A stretch of DNA of 64,000 bases, taken from Platerodrilus igneus. Taxonomy: Eukaryota > Arthropoda > Insecta > Coleoptera > Lycidae. The position numbers were made by a program, and so were the translations under genes. The stretch spans positions 728,501 to 792,500 of the forward strand of contig JARFIW010001342.1 in the NCBI GenBank assembly GCA_036346225.1. The letters run 5' to 3'. Below, in pieces: positions 60,713-64,000 of this stretch. Within the stretch, counting starts at the first letter, position 1. Each line of letters begins with the position of its first letter. Under the pieces are notes generated by a model. That model ran no database searches. It had not been told where the DNA came from and was given only the letters and a program-made list of their open reading frames with translations.

Positions 60713-63490
60713 GGCCAAAGGCCCAACCCAGTTGTACAATCAAAATTAATGAAATACATTTACAAAATTAATAAATTTTATAAAATTTTTTGGATGGAAT
60801 GCGGTTGCTGGGGTTGGGGCTTCGTGCCCTTACTCTTGTCGTCGCTGCGTTAATGTTGTTGTGTATGTAGGGTGTTGAGAGTTCAGATTCTATGTGCAAG
60901 TATGGGTGAAGTTTAAATTTAGAGTGTGTGTGTGTGCGTGTGATGTTTTCAGTAAGAGTAAGAGTTAATGCTCCGGGTTTAGGATAGGAAGTTGGTTGGT
61001 CAAGATTTCAGTAAGGAATTGGTTTAGTTCGTGTGGATGGTGTGAAGCTGGGAAGTTTAAATTTGGTAGCAGAGTGTACGGATCGAGATTGAGTGTAATT
61101 TTAAAGTTGGATTGTATAGTGGTGGTGAGTGGGCAGGAGATATAAGATGGATAGGAGTATCCAATGAATGATTATTGCAGGGACAGTGTGGTGATGGGGT
61201 TAAGTGTAATTCATAAAGTTTGTTACGAAAGGGCCCGGCAAGGAATTGAATGATAGATGGGTTAGAGAGGAGAATGTGTAGAGGATCTCTGTGATATTTG
61301 GGAAGATGTAGGTATGTCTACCAGTTTGGGGAGGGACCATAACTCTTGCCAGGAATGGATCAAGGAGCGATGTATAAGGGATTTAATTTCAGTCTTGGAG
61401 AGGGTATGGTATTCGTCAGGGAACAAAGTTCTGTCGTGCAGGGAAATGGACTGGTTCTTCTTAAGGTTACGAATGTGAATGCAGTTCAATGGAGGAGAAT
61501 TTGTGGTAGGGTGTAAAGTGCAGAGGTAGAAACGGCTCTGTAGGCTCGTGAGTAGTAGAAAAGGAAAGGTCTAACGATCCTAAGTTTTTGTCTTGCAGAG
61601 GAAGGAGTTAGAGGGAACCAGAAGTATACGGCGTATCAAAGTATGGGGATTATAATTTGATTGAGGATACGTCTACATGTGGATGATCTTTGTTTTGGTA
61701 CGGAGCTTAATTAGGCGTGTGTTGGCTTTAAGACGGGTGTGAACATGGAAGCCTAAATATGGTGCTGACGGGGAGAAGGTGATGGGAGTATTTAGGATGT
61801 GGACTTTGGGGCTACGCCAAATATCTAGGAATGCTTTGAGGAAGAGCATCTTGTTTTTGGTTGGGTAAAGAGGTTGTTTGTTTAGGGAAGACCAGGATTC
61901 TACAGAGTTCACTAAGTGAGCATTTATGGATTCTAAGGATGCGCGGGAGTTACCATGGATTAGAAAGCAATGTCATGGCGTATGCAAAGGTGGATGTAAT
62001 AGTGATGTTTAGGTCTAGGAGTGGGTTGATTGACAGGTTCCGGAGGGTGGGTGATAGGTGGGATTCTTGGGGATATCCTTGGGTTAAAAATTTGATAGAA
62101 TAAGACTTGAAGATAGTGTGGCTGTTCTAGACGTGAGGTAGGACTTTATTATGAGGTAGAGGTTAATAGGGAATTTTGCAAGTTGTAGTTGGTTTAGGAG
62201 GTTAGGCCACCACAGGACGTCGAATGCTGAGCCAAAGTTTAGGAATAAGGCTATAACATATTTGTGGCGGGAGGATTGAGCAGTAACAATGAGGGAATGA
62301 ATTGTGTGTTCGGCCCCCATGTCTTGGGCAGAAACTGTGTTGATTAGAAGATAGTAGGGAATGCTGGTCAATGTTCCAATAGTTTACCAAGGGAAGGTAG
62401 GAAGGCAATTGGTCTATATGATTTGGGATCATCGGATCATTTGTGGATTTGAAAGAGTTGGGGAATGTACCTAAGGAAAGGTATTTTTGGAACAGGAGAT
62501 GAGTGGTTTCACTGATAAGGGGTCATGATTATTGTATGATGAGGTGGGTTATATGATCAGGACCTGAAGCTTTATTGGGATTTAGGTTTGACACTAAGAA
62601 GTCTAAGAACGTGATGTCGAGGTTGATGTCTGGAAGGGATTCTGGAGGGATTTGTGAATTTGTGATTAAAGATTGTTGGGATTCTGTTGGGACGGCAGTA
62701 GTTGCAGATGGGATGCAGTATCTAAAAGTGTTTTCATTATGTTGTCAAAAGTGGAAAGGTTTAAATGGTTGGGAACTGTTAGAATTTAAGAATTTGTGGT
62801 ATTGTGGGTTTAACTAGCTTTCGGTAGGTTGTCCAGGGGTCAGTCTGTTGTTCATGGATGATAGCGTTATTGTGACGTTTCTTGGAGGTAATAATTAAAT
62901 GTTTATATTGTCTCCTGTCTGTGGTGTAGGTAAGCGATAGAGTGTTTATAAGTGCCTGATCTAAGTTGCTTCGTCTTGCTCTCTGGAGTCTCTGGCGTGT
63001 ATTGTTGAGAGCATGTCTGGTGATTGTAAGTTCGTGTGTCCACCATGGAGAGGGACGTAGAGAGTGTAATCTCCTGGGGATGCTATTTGAGGCGTATGAG
63101 TAAATTTATTGGGTTATTAGACTAGCAAGAGTGTGTGGGCTAGTACCAGCGAAGCTTATTGAAGGAAATGTAGGAATTTGTTTGGCCAAGGAATCAAGCG
63201 ATAAGGTCCAGTCTGCTTTGCGTGTTTTGTAGAATGGGGTTTTTTCGGTGCATTTTGTACGGTAGTTTATGCAGGATTTCAAAGGTGATAGGGTTGTGGT
63301 CGCTGAACTGGAGGATACGGGAGACTGACGATGAATTTAGCAGATCTATATGTCTATATTTAACTTATTGTTTACGGATTCCCACGTAGGAATTACATAG
63401 GGAGAGTTGTAAATGGATTAGTGATGTTGGTAGATGAAGTCTTCTAGTGCGTTGCCATTGTCGTCTGAGTTGTCACTAAACCAGAGAGTA
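60713..63490 (-). pseudogene. Jockey-like non-LTR retrotransposon relic (EN-RT)
   Basis: Read from 63490 downward on the minus strand. It has endonuclease remnants (NGNALEDFI, IPTWESVN, and FSDHNPITFEI near 63300, the SDH motif of APE-type endonucleases). A basic linker follows (PSPWWTHELTITRHALNN, about 63050). Then come RT motif A as ALFLNFGSAFD (62240, catalytic Asp changed to Asn), motif B as TQGYPQESHLSPTL (62060), motif C as FAYAMTLL (61990, YADD replaced) and a thumb region (61673-61912). The tail ends at the simple repeat near 60700. The 5' end including ORF1 is missing. It is catalytically dead at two motifs. Confidence 0.8.
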
Positions 63491-63962
63491 TCAAAATATA
63501 CATTTTGCTATACTGACGCTTGTCAATGTTCTCCTAAAGATTGGACGCATGTCGCTACTGGGCTTTTATTTTAAAATGAAACAATAAATCCTTCGATAAT
63601 GTACACTTGGTTACTGGAATTACATATGTTATTCCACTCAAGTCCAGAAATTATTGTAGTTGGGCACATTACGTTTTCGTCAATATGCTGTTTCTTGGAA
63701 GTTGATAAGGTTTCTTAGCACGCCACAGAACTTCACTTCGTAAGAACCAAATAAACTACAGTTGTTCTTAGCGCAATCGCGGAAACTACAAATGTTCTTA
63801 ACTTGATCGCGGTTAATTCTATCTCGAATTCTCGATGAATGCTTTTCTTTTTCTTGCTCTCTCCCCCTTAGACCCTCTCTCACATCTTGCTACGTACATC
63901 GACGTAGCCTACAAAAAAAAACAAAGCAAAAGAAAGAGTATGACCGGGCTCAATCGGTGAGT
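63491..63962. other. no gene seen
   Basis: Short open frames only, no domain recognised. Confidence 0.35.
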
Positions 63963-64000
63963 CAAGCAAAGCAATGCAAAGCAAAGCAAAGCAAAGCAAA
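63963..64000. repeat. (GCAAA)n pentamer array, runs off the window
   Basis: Perfect GCAAA units from about 63975 to the last base, preceded by imperfect ones. It is a different pentamer from the GAGAC satellite. Confidence 0.9.

Overview
This window looks like repeat-rich intergenic DNA from a eukaryote, most likely an arthropod and probably an insect. The reasons are decayed non-LTR retrotransposons of the Jockey and I/R1 kind, gypsy-like LTR remnants, a Polinton-like element, Penelope-like foldback elements and a tRNA-derived SINE, in mostly AT-rich sequence. I found no intact host protein-coding gene. Everything recognisable is a mobile element, a relic of one, or tandem repeat, so the reading is architectural rather than metabolic.

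1-12.1 kb and 19.7-20.2 kb: a composite array. Minus-strand fragments of one non-LTR element (RT and RNase H), plus-strand fragments of a second RT, a shared non-coding tail, a block with 121-bp tandem repeats and a further AT-rich block recur in the same order several times. The array is interrupted by the best-defined object in the window, a 7.6-kb Polinton/Maverick-like element (12098-19689). It has 5'-AG...CT-3' ends, terminal inverted repeats over 1 kb long and a 6-bp target-site duplication. Two empty paralogous sites (near 4046 and 10665) confirm its borders. It carries a broken ~2.2-kb minus-strand gene of unknown function and the zinc-finger N-terminal part of what looks like a Polinton-type DNA-polymerase protein. 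Capsid, ATPase, protease, integrase and polymerase catalytic parts were not seen.

21.6-31.4 kb: two foldback elements with long near-perfect palindromes and exact 12-bp target duplications (21653-22112 and 28679-29366). The first has a hammerhead-ribozyme-like core on the minus strand. Between them lie a 2.1-kb LTR-like insertion in a (TA)n tract, a SINE and a plus-strand non-LTR RT fragment with an intact YADD.

32.4-51.3 kb: a cluster of LTR-like units that start TGYTGTG, end in CRGCA-like sequence and sit in (TA)n tracts. Two large inverted arms (32387-34955 and 45590-49658) lie about 10.6 kb apart. A gypsy-like gag-protease relic follows at 50.2-51.3 kb.

53.8-64 kb: a pentanucleotide satellite (GAGAC and variants) whose core is a ~1-kb array of a 10-mer built from two diverged pentamers. 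A block holding an R1-like relic separates it from a second degenerate pentamer patch. A longer non-LTR relic (endonuclease, linker and RT with dead catalytic motifs) follows on the minus strand, and the window ends inside a GCAAA array.

All family calls rest on motifs and repeat geometry read by eye. No searches were run, and boundaries of decayed elements are approximate.
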